This document shows positions 49,441 through 61,042 of a stretch of DNA of 64,000 nt, piece after piece. The stretch is from NCBI GenBank assembly GCA_014773175.1, contig VXCM01002118.1:62001-126000 (forward strand), given 5' to 3'. Source of the stretch: Lucifuga dentata (taxonomy: Eukaryota > Chordata > Actinopteri > Ophidiiformes > Bythitidae). The position numbers were made by a program, and so were the translations under genes. Positions within the stretch are counted from its first letter, which is position 1. Every line of letters begins with the position of its first letter. Below the pieces are notes generated by a model. The model did not search any database. It was not told where the DNA came from and saw nothing but the letters and a program-made list of their open reading frames with translations.

Positions 49441-52108
49441 CTACTGGTTACAAGTCCCACTCAGTATCCAATCATTGGACTCCAACAGCTCAGAGAGGGA
49501 GACGTCTTTTGCATTGTCAGTCAATGGCAGCAGAGAGGACGAGGGTTGACAAGGAGGTCCTGTGGAACTGCTTGAGGTATTTTGAGGGATGTCGATGGGA
49601 CTGGGGACAGTGAGGAGGGACAGCAGAGAGAGTGGATTAGGAGCATTTTGTTGATTATAACTGGACTTTAAGGCAAAGTCAAGGGCAGAGAAGGGATCCG
49701 GATTTGTCTGAGGGGAAACTGAGAGGGACTGAAGAGCAGAATCTTGATGGAAAGTTGGTAAAAGAGTGCATGGTGAACTGGAATTGGTTGGAGTACAACC
49801 AGACCGACCTGGATGAAGCTCAGATGTATTCATAGAACAACCGTGTGGTGCTAGAGTGGCCTTTTCTGCTATTGAAGGTGTAATAGGAGAGTAAGGAGGT
49901 AATACGGTCGATGTAGAATGAAAACTGGAAGTAGGAAAGGAGACTTGTTTTAATAGGAAAGCATGGAGTGTGTCGGAATGAGGTACAGAGGGAGAAACGT
50001 GGGAAGAGGAACGCAGGACAGCATTAACAGCATTCGCTGACGCTGAAGAACTTCTGTGGTCAGAGTGAGGCAGAGGAGTTGTGGTGAGGAAGGCGGAGGG
50101 TACGAGGTTTGAAACGAGGCTCGCGCTGACTGGAGCAAAAAGGGAGTGAGGACTCAGGCAGAAAGAGGCAGAAGAGGAGAAGGTTTCAGTAGACGAGGTT
50201 GGAGATGAGTTTGAGGTGGTTGATGTCAGAGCACGAGGTGAAGAGGAGAGATGAGCGCTTTGAACGCATTCGACTGTGGGAAAAGTCAAAGAGGTAGAGT
50301 GTGAAGGGGGACCAGCGAAACTGGAACATGAGGTCTGGAGGGGGGGGCTAGCAGGGCTGGAGCAGCACTGGAGGTCCATGGGGAGCAGAGCTGCAGCTGG
50401 TGATGGCGATGGCGAGGCGGCGAGGCGAGCAGTCGGGCTGGAAGACGAGGTTCTGAGGCGACAAAGAGGCTTGTGGCGCTCCAGAGCCGTCGCATAGAGG
50501 CGGAGCTCCCTCTTCAACGTGGCGATCTCCTTTTCCAGGGCCAGGTTGGTTTGCTCCACACACTGGAGCTCCTGAAGGAGTGAGAGAGACAGAAGAAGAG
50601 ATATGAAAAGAGAGAAAAGACAAGATGGAGAGAAAAGTTGAGAGGGACGGATATGACACATCGGTCCTGTCAACGTTGAGTCAGGTATTTCTTTATTATC
50701 CCAAAGAGAGCAATGAAAACAGATTAAAGATGTACATCACAAGAAAAACAATAAAGTTAATCACATCCTGCCCACATAATATCACACCAGACGTGACTCG
50801 TACGGTAATAAACCAGGAAGGCCTCCATCTCAAGTCAAGCAAGACTAACGACACCTTAAATCTCTTCTTCAGCTCATTTTGTGCCATTTCAGAAAACACA
50901 ACAGTGAGACGAAGACGACGCTCGTTTCCATAGTTATAAACCAAAAAGTGGTTTTAAAAATCACCAGCATGCTCCTGTCACTACAGATTCTGACACATTA
51001 AAGGAGCATGTCAGTGATTTTAAAATCCATGGAGAACCAGGGAATCTATTTCAAAATGAATTTTGACTGCATGAGATTCATTTCCAAAGTTGTAAACCAA
51101 AAAGTGGTTTTAAAATCACTGGCATGCTCCTTTAATCTGTTGGTATCTGTACTGATAGATGTGAGTAGAAGCAAGGTTCCAGTCCCAGATTTTACTCCGG
51201 AGTGACTGAAATGCAGCTTCAGCAGGACAGACGAGAATTTCGATAATTTTATCAAGACTCACTGACGCTGGCTTCATGTTTTTCACAAGTTTGGTTAGTT
51301 TTAAGGGTGTGACACTTCTTCAAAAACAACCTGAAGAACAGAAGAGCAGAAGTGAAAGAGAAAACAGAGAGAAAATGAAAGTTTGGACACCATCCAACTT
51401 TTAATAGCTGATACATGCACACGCTGTTCTGACTGGTTTTGGCAGGTAGGACATTCTCATGTTATGCAGACAAAGGAAGGAAAACTGAAATTGGTTTGAA
51501 AAAGAAGAAAATCGTGAGAAAACTTTTCCATCATGAGGTTAAGGTAAAACACGTTTAGTGTTACAGCCTGTTTGGATTATTACTATTATTACCTTATTAT
51601 CATATTCAGGAGAATATTACATTTTGTGGATGTTTCTCAAGTCTAAATCTTGGCCTGGAAATTATATGTTACATGTGAGTTCAAAAGAAATCAGATTAGG
51701 GATCCTAGTGAGAAACATGATTAATGTCATAGAAGCATGTTTGAGGAAAAAGCTTTAATTTGATTACATGGAGACAAATTGAAAAGATTTAAATCATGAT
51801 AATTTAACTGATCTAGATAATACATGGAGTTGGCTTTGGAAAATAAATTGTATATTGAGGATTAGTGATGGTTGTTTTGTCATGTGAATGCATTTGTTAT
51901 CTAATGTCAAATTAAAAAAATATATATTGGGATTGATTTTACAGAAAATGTATATTTGGAATGGACTGAATTTTTTTCTTTGCTTTTTTAAAATTTTTTT
52001 GTTTGATATGATGGATATTTTGCACGTTTCTAATTTGGAGTTAATTTTGTACACCAGTGGAACTTGACGAGTAAAAGAGTGACAAAGTGGGAAAACAAAG
52101 TCAGGAAG

Positions 52109-52159
<51 letters not shown>

Positions 52160-53986
52160 AGGTGAGAGAAAAAAGGGAGGGAAAAAGAGAGGGAGACAGC
52201 CCTTCTCCTAAAGCAGAGGGTTTACCAGAAATGACCATGAGCGTGTAGCCAGATTTCACAAGACACACACTCACACACACACACACTCATGCACTGTGTG
52301 ACAAGATGTGTATGTGCATGTGAGTACGTGTGTGTGATGTGTGACAGAAACAGCGATGGAGGGAAAAGAGAGAAAGAAGGAGAAATTAATGAACGAAACG
52401 GAACCTCATGGAGTTCGTCCGCTCTCTGCGTTTGCTTTTTCCTGCTCTTCCTCGCCGCGTCTCTGTTCTTCTCTCGTCTTTTAGTCCCTCGTTTTCCCTT
52501 CAAATACGTCTCTTCTTCTTTGTCCTGTAAAAAAGAAAGAGTAATTAGTATTTTAAGTGCATGCTTCTCTTCCAGCATCCCCTCCTGAATCTTATTTTAG
52601 CCCAAAAGTGAATAAGCTGCAATGTTGCATCATGCATTTGAAAAGATTCCAGAGGTCACAAGGTCATGAGATCGACCATCATATGAAAGACCATGTGATC
52701 ACAGCTGGAGCATGACAGTAAAGTAGGAAGTTTATATTTGATCCTAAATTGCACATTTCCTCACGGCTGCATTTAACAATTTCTTCCAATAACAACTTGA
52801 ACTTTTATCTGCCAATCAAATCACCCAAAATATGACAGCAAGCGCTCTAATTGGTTTGTCTTTATTAATATTTGTTCCAAATTTGCATCATCTGTAGTGA
52901 AAATAAGACGTGCTGAGCTGAAAATGAGTCATTCCCAGAAACATCTGCTGCGCCTTATTGAGAACCGATATTAATAAATATCCAGGCTGAAAAACATCTG
53001 TCAGAGTACCGGGAGAAAAAGTAAAACAAGGCTGAAGTCAAAGAAAATCTTCATCTGACATGATGATGATGATGCTGTGTGCCAATTATTCTAACAACAG
53101 CAGGTATTCCGAACAGGAAAGGTACGCTGGTTATTGAAGATATGAATGAGTATTTATTTATTTATTTATATGGAATAAAACACCTACACCTCAGGAGCAG
53201 TTTGTCATCATATAAAATAATAAAGTTCAAAGAATGATTATTTTTAATGTTAAATAGTCTAGTAGTGATTATTGTCAATGATAAAGCAGTTATTATGTAA
53301 AGTCAAAAAATAATGACATGCCCACCAGATGTTCTAGCCCACGACGATGTATTAAAAATGACTTGTTTTGTCTGATCAATGCTCCAAAACCTCAAAGATA
53401 TTCAATATATGATGTTACAAACCAGAGAAAAGCAGCAAATCCTCTATATTTTTAATTGATAATTGTCTAAAGAAAATTCAAATTTTTGTTAATTACTTTT
53501 TATTTTTACAAGTTTTTTTTTTTTTTTTTTTTTTNACATGATGATTTTTTTTTTTTTTTGTCATAGTAAACATTTTTGTCATTAGTAAAAATTTTGTCAT
53601 AAAAAATGACAAAAGTTTTACTAATATTCCTACAGGCACTTTTAGCATGTTTATCGTGTTTATAGTAAGATTAGAGTGACTATTATACATCACTGATTTA
53701 TTATTATTACTAAATCACTATAATATCTCTACATTATGTTAAATTATTAGATCTGTGGATGTTGACAGTTATAGTGATTTAGATATAGTTTACAATAAGG
53801 TACTGAATGTACATTTTTGTGATATATAATGTGTTTGTAGCGTTTGATGTTTATATTTCATGAACGCTGGTTTCATTAATTGATTGATTGATTGATTGAG
53901 GAGTATAGAGGACTTACCGAGCCAGTAATTAACAGTGAATCGGGGCTGTTGGGGTCAGACTCGGTGTCCATGACGAACGGGGACAT
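49441..53986 (-). CDS. batf2: BATF-family bZIP transcription factor, batf2-like
   Basis: Three coding exons on the minus strand, 53986-53918, 52524-52405 and 50571-49441, join in frame to 439 aa. The ATG at 53986 is the first of two close starts (the second is MDTESDP), and the exon ends SPDSLLITGS. Exon 2 gives the basic region (residues 39-57, RREKNRDAARKSRKKQTQR). The zipper runs through exon 3 with heptad positions L61, V68, L75, L82 and Y89, then HKPLC, as in BATF proteins. BATF factors dimerise with JUN and cooperate with IRF proteins on composite sites in the nucleus. The 340-residue tail is very rich in Ser, Thr and Pro. BATF and BATF3 are short (about 125 aa) and human BATF2 is about 274, so the long tail and position next to arl2 favour batf2. 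Paralogue identity rests on synteny and tail, not on a tree. Confidence 0.85.
50998..51135. mobile_element. Small foldback element in the batf2-like intron 2
   Basis: Left arm TTAAAGGAGCATGTCAGTGA and right arm, on the minus strand, TTAAAGGAGCATGCCAGTGA are inverted. The ends resemble, but do not equal, the AAAGGACCATACC family. A further copy of the right arm lies just outside at about 50928-50979. Confidence 0.65.
52110..52157. repeat. (GT)n microsatellite
   Basis: Uninterrupted GT tract in intron 2 of the batf2-like gene. Confidence 0.85.
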
Positions 53987-56329
53987 GTCCCCACCTCTCG
54001 GGGAGTGTCCACAGTCCACAAAATGTCCACGATCCTTCACGACCCGGTTCTCGTGGTCCGTGTCAGCATGTTTGTAGGGAAATCCGCTGCCATTTAAAAA
54101 AAAAAAAAAAAGTCTGAATCTGGTGCAAAAAGCAGCGCAAAATTCAGGTTCTGACGCAAAACCAGCACGCTTCTGTGCAGCTCGGAATAATCTGTGACCT
54201 CTCTGGTGTTTTTCCGTGGAAAGGCAGCGTATGAGCTGCTGAGTAAATGTTTCACGGTGTGAAGCGTCGGTCTGCGGCTCCCAGGCTTTTAGTGCCGGAG
54301 GTTTGGCAACACGCTGCTTTCCGTTTCGCTTTATTTTAAACTGACCCTTTAAAGGTAGAGATGGATGCTGGATGCTGCCTTCAATGCTCTCTGTTAAATC
54401 CCGTTCCCGAGCGCGGAATTCAATCACGAGAATCAGTATTTGTAATTGAAGCATTTTTGGCGGAAATTATCAAAAATTATATTATATGTGGCCGTAGTTT
54501 TCCATTACTAAATAAAAAGGAAGAAGCGTGTATGTATCTGATTTTTACTGTTTTTCACGTTTTTGACACCTAAAACCTAGCAAAAAACAAAACAAACAAA
54601 AAAAAAAAAACGNAAAAAAAAAAAAACGAGTAATTCGCGTTGCACAAAGAATATTAATAATTTACAGTATGTCAAACAATCATGTTAAAACACGTCACTT
54701 TCACCATTTATTGACACTTTTCTATCTGTGACATGTTAGCCTATAAACTGAGCTTTGAAAAAAAAATGGTTACAGACTGGTTTGCAGTTCATAAGTTATT
54801 TTCTTTGCTCACTGGGGTTGCTTTAACTCCTTTTTTATGTCTCTTTGACCATTTTAACCTTTTTGAAGACAGGACAGTGCAGAGAGACAGGAAACAGTAG
54901 GAGAGATAAAGACATAAGGACATGTGGGCAGGAATCAAACTGGGGACAATGCCCATTCTTAATTTTGCATACTTTTTCCCTTGTAAACTCTATCAACCCT
55001 GGGTTTATGCTTAAAGCAACTATATAAGTAAGTCTAAGTGGGTCTAAAGTGGGTGGATGGATGGATGGATGGATGGATGGATGGATGATTAATGTGCAGC
55101 CAACTGGTATGGAAGTCTTGTATTTCCTAGAGTCAGTGAAAGCAGCATAAAGGAAGACCGGGAAAACATAATGGACCGGAAGCGCTTGGGGTTGATGACC
55201 ATATGTCGTATCCGGTTGCGATTCCTTCTGTCTAGGGAATTTCTGAGAACTCCCTCTGCCTGGAAGTGAGTAAGTAATACATTCTAAAAAAAAAGCAGCC
55301 ACCCGCAGAAAATGATGTAACTTCATCAGTTCGTTGGCCCATGTGCTGTTTGGGGGGAAAAAATCCTACACGCTGTTAATTCTGCTGTTTGGGAAAACAA
55401 ACAAAAAGTTTAATCCCTTTCCAATCTTTACCACAATAGTGTGTCTTTTATAAAAATGTTTATTTAGATAATAAAATATAGTCTATTATCCAATTCAGCA
55501 GAAGGGAAAATAATTATTATATTATAAATCTCATACCTCAAAGGAAATTATGTATTTGGTTGCTGTTGTTATTTAACCTCAAGTTAAATTCTCAAAATGT
55601 TTGGCTATTACTGTCTTTTGTGCTTTATACATTTTTGCACATTAATAATTTTCCTCTCTGGGTTAAAACTATTTTTTATGTATCTTATTATCTTATTTTG
55701 TATCTTATTGGTTAAATATAGTATTTGGGAAATTTTTTTTGTCTCTCTGAGTCTCAACTTACTTTGTACCTACAGTGTGCATCATTACACTAAACAATGA
55801 CTCTAAATCTGAGGTAAAAGATGTCCAGCGGCGCAAAACTTTGGATTGCTTTTGTGGACCTAAGGAGGATCTAAAACAGCCTTTCTTTTTTTTAGTAGTT
55901 TTTATGCTTAAATAATATACACGAAATGTTTTCTATTTTATGCATATTTTATAAAGCATTTGCAAGGCGACAAGTTCGTTTTTTTGCAAATTATCTCGTC
56001 CGTGTTGAAGTCAAAGGTGCAATTCCTACAATAGACACAAGAGTGCGCCAAATCCCCACAAACAAATTCTACTCCTCAGCGCCTTCGCCACACCTTAAAA
56101 CGCTTTTCCTCCAATCAAATTGTTCCAAATATTTGACAGACATCTCTAAAACCCAATCAGCACACACTCTCCTACAACACCAATCAGGAGCGAGACAGAG
56201 CGGGATTAGCATTACAGTCACTTTCTAGTCTGTCATGCTCCTCGTAGCTTCTAAACTACTTTCATACAAAAACCGAAATAAGAGAAATTATTCATTTTAA
56301 TTCCTGGGTGAGAGTGGGCCGGCGTAGTG
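53987..56329. other. Head-to-head intergenic region between batf2-like and arl2
   Basis: The two genes are divergent, with 2.3 kb between start codons, so both promoters lie here. An (ATGG)n run is at 55051-55086. No TATA box could be assigned with confidence and no further gene was seen. Confidence 0.5.
55051..55086. repeat. (ATGG)n tetranucleotide microsatellite
   Basis: About eight copies of GGAT/ATGG. Confidence 0.9.
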
Positions 56330-58251
56330 ATGGGTTTGCTGACGATTTTGAAGAAGATGAAGCAGAAGGAGCGGGAGATGAGACTGCTGATGCTGTATCC
56401 TGTCTGTAGCCTGTAGCATGTCCTAGCTTAAAACACATTAGCTATCATTTATTTACTGCGTTATTATAACTTCGTTTTTCTGTCAACAGGCGCCACCGCA
56501 GAACAACAAAGTCATATTTAGCTTCAGGATATTAATATTAACTAATTAATAATTAATATTAATCTGTAGAGTTTGTACGTTTTGTGTTGTACGAAGCTAC
56601 CTAGCTTGCTATTAAAGACACAACAGTAAGTGAATGGGAGCTAAAGTTCCCCAACAACTAGCCATTAATTATGAGCTTTACTTAGCTTAAATTAAAGCGA
56701 CAGTGCATTACAATGTAAAATCTGTATCTTTAAAGTAACTAGTAACTGCAGCCATCAGATAAATGTAACTACAGTAAGTAAAAATGATTCTGATTGGAGT
56801 AACTTTTAATTGGTGTCTTAAGTATTAAGTCTCTAAAATATAAATGTAAGTAAAGTACCTGTGGCGTTTCCACCTTAATCTGGCACGTGCAGCGGCCTGG
56901 ACAACGCAGGGAAGACCACCATCCTGAAGAAATTTAACGGAGAAGATGTCAGCACCATTTCCCCAACACTAGGCTTCAACATTAAAACACTAGAGCACAA
57001 AGGGTAACAAACACATGCACGCACACACTTCTTTAAATCAACGAAATGAAATCACACGTGTCAGATACACACATTTCAGACACACAGCTTTGTTAAAGTG
57101 TCAGATATTTTGACATACTCCATTAGACATGTTATGGAGTTCCCTAGACTTCCAACTTCTTCATCTTCGTTTGTTCTCCTCCGTGTGTTTCCAGGTTTAA
57201 GCTGAATATTTGGGACGTTGGGGGTCAGAAGTCGCTGCGATCGTACTGGAGGAACTACTTTGAGAGCACAGACGGGCTGGTGTGGGTGGTGGACAGCGCA
57301 GACAGACTCAGACTGGAGGACTGCAGGCAGGAGCTGAGTGCACTGCTGCTGGAGGAGGTACACACACACACACACACACTTAAAGGACCATACAGATCCA
57401 TTTTGCATGTTTAAGCACAATAAATACTACCTGCATACACATTCCTGACAATTTCAAAAACCTAAAACTGCATCTTAGTTTACCTGTTATTTTGACTGTA
57501 CAGTATTCAGTTTAATGTTGCATTGCCACACCTCATATTGCTGCTTTGAGGTGTTATGGGTGGCTCTCAATCATAGGTGCAGTGGTTAAAAAAAAAAAAA
57601 GACCTATATGGGGGTTAACGAGGAGTAAACATTTCACAATGTGAAGAGGGGAAGGTCAAAGAGGGAGAAGAAAAGAAATAGGGAGAGGTAGTAAAAACTG
57701 AATGACAGGAGGCCTCTTGAATTTTCCCAAAAAATTGAGAAAAGTGGAAGCTTTTCACAGCCGTAGAATAAATAAGCTAATATGTGGTAAAGTCTGGTAC
57801 CACAGATTAACCACTGATTTCCTTTTACTACCAAGATACTGTCTAATTGCTATGGATAATTTCATTCGCTAGTTGCTAAACATTCATATACTGAGGAACA
57901 TTGTGTGTGTGTTTGCTCCCTGCAGAGATTAGCCGGTGCAACACTGCTGGTGTTTGCCAACAAACAGGATTTACCAGGAGCCCTGTCTAAAGAGGCAATA
58001 AGAGAGGTGAGTACTACATCATGACAATACCCTATTTGTGATGTTAACAGTCACCATCTCTGGATACCAGACTTGAGCTGGTCACACCAATTCTCAGTGT
58101 GTGTGTGTTTGTGCAGGCGTTGGCCCTAGATGAGATTAAAAGCCACCACTGCTGCATCATTGGCTGCAGCGCTGTCACAGGAGAGAACCTGCTGAAAGGA
58201 GTCGACTGGCTACTAGACGACATCGCCGCAAGAATATTCACTGCTGACTGA
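56330..58251 (+). CDS. arl2: ADP-ribosylation factor-like 2 GTPase
   Basis: Five exons, 56330-56394, 56893-57003, 57195-57357, 57926-58006 and 58117-58251, join to 184 aa, exactly the human ARL2 length. The N-terminus [20 protein letters not shown] is ARL2-like and keeps Gly2. The P-loop GLDNAGKT spans residues 23-30, switch I carries [19 protein letters not shown] lies at 66-70, NKQD at 125-128 and CSAV at 157-160. It ends [18 protein letters not shown]2 binds GTP, works with tubulin cofactors (TBCD) in tubulin folding, and releases prenylated cargo through PDE6D/UNC119-type carriers. Residue 152 is Cys (HHCC) where human has Trp (HHWC); this could be a real change or an assembly error. Intron 3 begins with an (AC)n run and ends with a (GT)n run. 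Confidence 0.97.
57361..57380. repeat. (CA)n immediately after the arl2 exon 3 donor
   Basis: The intron starts GTACACACAC, so the repeat overlaps the 5' splice site. Confidence 0.85.
57380..57450 (+). mobile_element. Left-end fragment of the AAAGGACCATACC TIR family in arl2 intron 3
   Basis: CTTAAAGGACCATACAGATC followed by CATTTTGCATGTTTAAGCAC, then decay. No right end nearby. Confidence 0.6.
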
Positions 58252-59239
58252 GTGTGTGTGTTTACCTGACTTTAAAGAAACACCTGGTAAAATGCTGCTG
58301 TTTGGAGTTCTGACGTGTCTGCAGGGTCACGATACAGACATTACAAGTGCCAATTATGCCGTCAGAAATGATTAGCAGTCAGCATTTCTTTTCTGCAGAT
58401 TGTCGGTTCATGATCGCTTCACTCATATGGCCGACAGGAAGCTCACAGTCTGCCAAATATGCTGACTTTACTTTTGTTAAAGTGAGAGATGAGCAGAATG
58501 TGATAAATTGTCAAACGTACACATGCATGAAGTTTTTGAACTGATGATTTGGGTCTTTTTTATTTAAATAAACCACGTGTACTAAAAGACTGTCAATATT
58601 AAAAAGTATTTGAAGTACTCCTTAACGTGTCATACCTACTGTGTGTCATTGGAACACATTTTGGTACTGTGTGTTATACTTTAAATTTCTGCCCGTTTTG
58701 CATTGTTTAAAGCTTCACAATTTAAAATGTCAAAGACAGATTATTCATTACCTTTAAGTTTTATTATGCTGTGAAATATAGCTTTAAAAACTGAAATTTG
58801 CCTAATTTATAAAGTTAAACACACTGGAAAACTGACAAAAAAAAACTTTACATAAATTTGTTCCTAAAATGCTAAAGGTATCACTTATTACCAATTTCAA
58901 TAGTAAGGTTGTTCATGCCATTCAATTTCAAAAAGGTCATGACTTCTTTGGACTGAAATACTTGTTTGAAGTTACATTTCTAGCCTTTTTATTTATGATT
59001 CACCATTTTACTGAGGAAGTTAAATGATCCATCTAACAATTGCTTAAATATCTGCTACTTCATCATTGTAGGCAATTAAGTTCCAACTCACAAAATAAAT
59101 AAATGTACACAGATTCCAAATAGTGCTGCTTATCAAGAATAATCAGTTTGTGCTCACATCATGTCAGATCAAAGCCTCATTTAGTGTTACTGTATTTAAC
59201 TTGTCATTAAATAATGGCAAAATAAAAATCAGGTGTTGC
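58252..59239. other. Tail-to-tail region between arl2 and the snoRNA host gene
   Basis: Contains the arl2 3' UTR with AATAAA at 58567-58572. The remainder is AT-rich with no recognised feature. Confidence 0.55.
58567..58572 (+). terminator. arl2: Candidate arl2 poly(A) signal
   Basis: AATAAA about 315 bp after the stop codon. Confidence 0.55.
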
Positions 59240-59261
59240 ATTGCATTTCAAATTCAAATAT

Positions 59262-59267
59262 TTTATT
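59262..59267 (-). terminator. snhg1: Poly(A) signal of the snoRNA host gene
   Basis: AATAAA on the minus strand, within the last exon about 20 nt before its estimated end. Confidence 0.6.
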
Positions 59268-59422
59268 TGTTCATGACAGCAATTAACTGTTGCTTAACCT
59301 GCAGGAAATATTGAAGGATGATAACTGAGCTTCCATGATGTTCTGCCCAGAGTCTGCAAAGAAAAACGCCACATTAGAAAAGGAGGTCAAAGCTGATGAG
59401 CATTTTGTCCAACAAAATCGAG

Positions 59423-59496
59423 CTTTGATCAGAGGGGATACCAATCAGTCATGAATCTTCAGACTGGGGCGGTTATAAAACACTCATCACTTCTGC
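59423..59496 (-). ncRNA. snord31: C/D snoRNA U31, second copy
   Basis: C box GTGATGA (59490-59484), D' CTGA at 59462-59459 and D box CTGA at 59432-59429. The D' guide ACCGCCCCAGT is complementary to 28S ACTGGGGCGGT and is the one I know from mammalian U31 (methylation at human 28S G4166). Sits in the last intron of the host. Confidence 0.88.
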
Positions 59497-59744
59497 TGAA
59501 TACACCAACTGGAAATAACAGTCCTGCAACTTTTATTCTCCAAGATTTCATTCCATCACAGCATTTCCACAATACCAGACATCTGACAATTACACTCACC
59601 AACTGAATCTGCAGCCTGATGCAAGCAGGACGTGCTTCAGCCACTCAGAGAGTCCGGCAGATTATTTTACACACCTGCAATAAGGAAGAGAGTGGCTTCA
59701 GTCAGATGAGGTTTGGTTCATGTGACAGAAGGCAGGCATCAGTC

Positions 59745-59818
59745 TTGTGATCAGAGGGAATACCAATCAGTCACGAATCTTCAGACTGGGGCGGTATTAA
59801 AAAACTCATCACTTCTGC
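59745..59818 (-). ncRNA. snord31: C/D snoRNA U31, first copy
   Basis: C box GTGATGA (59812-59806), D' CTGA at 59784-59781, D box CTGA at 59754-59751. Carries the same D' guide to 28S as the copy at 59423. The two copies are nearly identical from C to D box, so the duplication is recent or maintained. Confidence 0.88.
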
Positions 59819-60142
59819 TTTAGACTGAACAGATGCATTTACTGCAACCGTTTTATTATAAACCTCCAACATCTACTTCCCATCAACACACTCCAGTACT
59901 TACATTAACGGACATGGAACTCTGAGGCGAAGCAGCACAACCAATCAGACCTGAAGAGACAAACAAGAAAAGATATAAATTTAGCCTGTAGAGTTTACTT
60001 TCAAATATAAAGTCTGCATAAGAATATAAACCATTGTTTTTATTGTTAAAATGTTCTTGAACAGCTTCAGTTTCCTGCTAGTAACCCTGCAACAACAGAA
60101 AAAAGGAAACCATGTTGCTGCACGAGTCGAGTCACACTAATG

Positions 60143-60282
60143 CCAGTTTCCATTCAGACCGTTGGTAACCCCAACAGATCATCCCCTTGTTGCCAAGGCA
60201 ACGCCAGTGGGTTCACCTTTTCAGGTTCTGGCGTTGACACAAGGCATAAGACGTGTGCGGGTGTCATCATGAAGAAACTTGG
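60143..60282 (-). ncRNA. snord22: C/D snoRNA U22
   Basis: C box ATGATGA (60270-60264) and D box CTGA (60157-60154), closed by the pairing AGTTTC/GAAACT. The internal hairpin CAACGCCAG/CTGGCGTTG and the phrase CCTGAAAAGGTGAACCCACT match the mammalian U22 core (CCTGTAAAGGTGAACCACT). U22 is long for a C/D RNA and is needed for 18S processing rather than for a known methylation. Confidence 0.88.
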
Positions 60283-60469
60283 TGTGACAGTCGACTTCTC
60301 CTTTGACAGAGTGAATCATAAAGGTCTCACCTGTGTAGAAAGTTCACCACGCTGCGTGCACATGTGCTGCGTGCACCAGAATCACATCAGCCGTCTACCT
60401 TTAAAACAGAAAAACACCGTCAGGCCTCAGTGCAAAGGTCAGTTTTCCTCGCGCTGCACAGCCTCAACT

Positions 60470-60541
60470 GATGTCAGATACTTTATTTCTCAGCAGGAGT
60501 TCAGACGAACGAGATTCCAGATTTATCTCATCATGTTCAGC
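60470..60541 (-). ncRNA. snord30: C/D snoRNA U30
   Basis: C box ATGATGA (60534-60528), D' CTGA (60504-60501). The D' guide GGAATCTCGTTCGT matches mammalian U30 and pairs with the 28S segment ACGAGATTCC. The D box is most likely CTGA at 60477-60474; another CTGA at 60493-60490 would make the RNA unusually short. Confidence 0.85.
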
Positions 60542-60801
60542 AGCTCTTAGAATGCAGGACGATATATTGTGAATAGCGTGATTCTTACCTTAGGAACGCT
60601 TTGTGTCGTTTTCCCTGACGCCATCATCTCAAGTCGTCTGCAAACAAACCTCTTTTAGACACTTTTCCTTTTAAAGCAAATTTATATTCACTACATCGAA
60701 AACATATTTTAATTGCACCAACAACACTACAAGAATCATTTTTATACATTTCTTAGACTGAAATGTGATGCAAAATTACATTACAATGAAAACTAAACGC
60801 A

Positions 60802-60865
60802 TTGCTCAGATGTTCATGTCGTTTCACATCGGGTCAAAGTGAGCTAAGTATCATCATCACAGCAA
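60802..60865 (-). ncRNA. snord29: C/D snoRNA U29
   Basis: Overlapping C-box options GTGATGA and ATGATGA (60860-60851), then CTTAGCTCACTTTGACCCGA and CATGAACATCTGAGCAA with the D box at 60809-60806. It lines up with mammalian U29 (CTAGCTCACTATGACCGA, CATGAACACCTGAG) almost throughout. Terminal stem TTGC/GCAA. Confidence 0.85.
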
Positions 60866-61042
60866 CTGCATTTTAACTTGGGCACTAACTGCACAATAAA
60901 TTCATGTAACCTTCGACAAACAGGAACATCTTACCAGACTTCACAGGCTGTCAGCATCTTGAAGCAGCAACAGAACAATCTGCAAAGAAATGACAACTTG
61001 AGTAAAAGCACGGATGTCTGCTGGCTGCATGTTAAGACTTCA

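Noticed and set aside
53876..54454. 192-codon open frame on the minus strand containing the batf2-like exon 1
   Set aside because: Only 53986-53918 is coding in my model. The upstream part is in-frame 5' UTR without BATF-like sequence, and the end runs past the splice donor into the intron.
60140..60550. 136-codon plus-strand frame
   Set aside because: Antisense to U22, a host exon and U30; no domain seen. It is a by-product of conserved RNA sequence.
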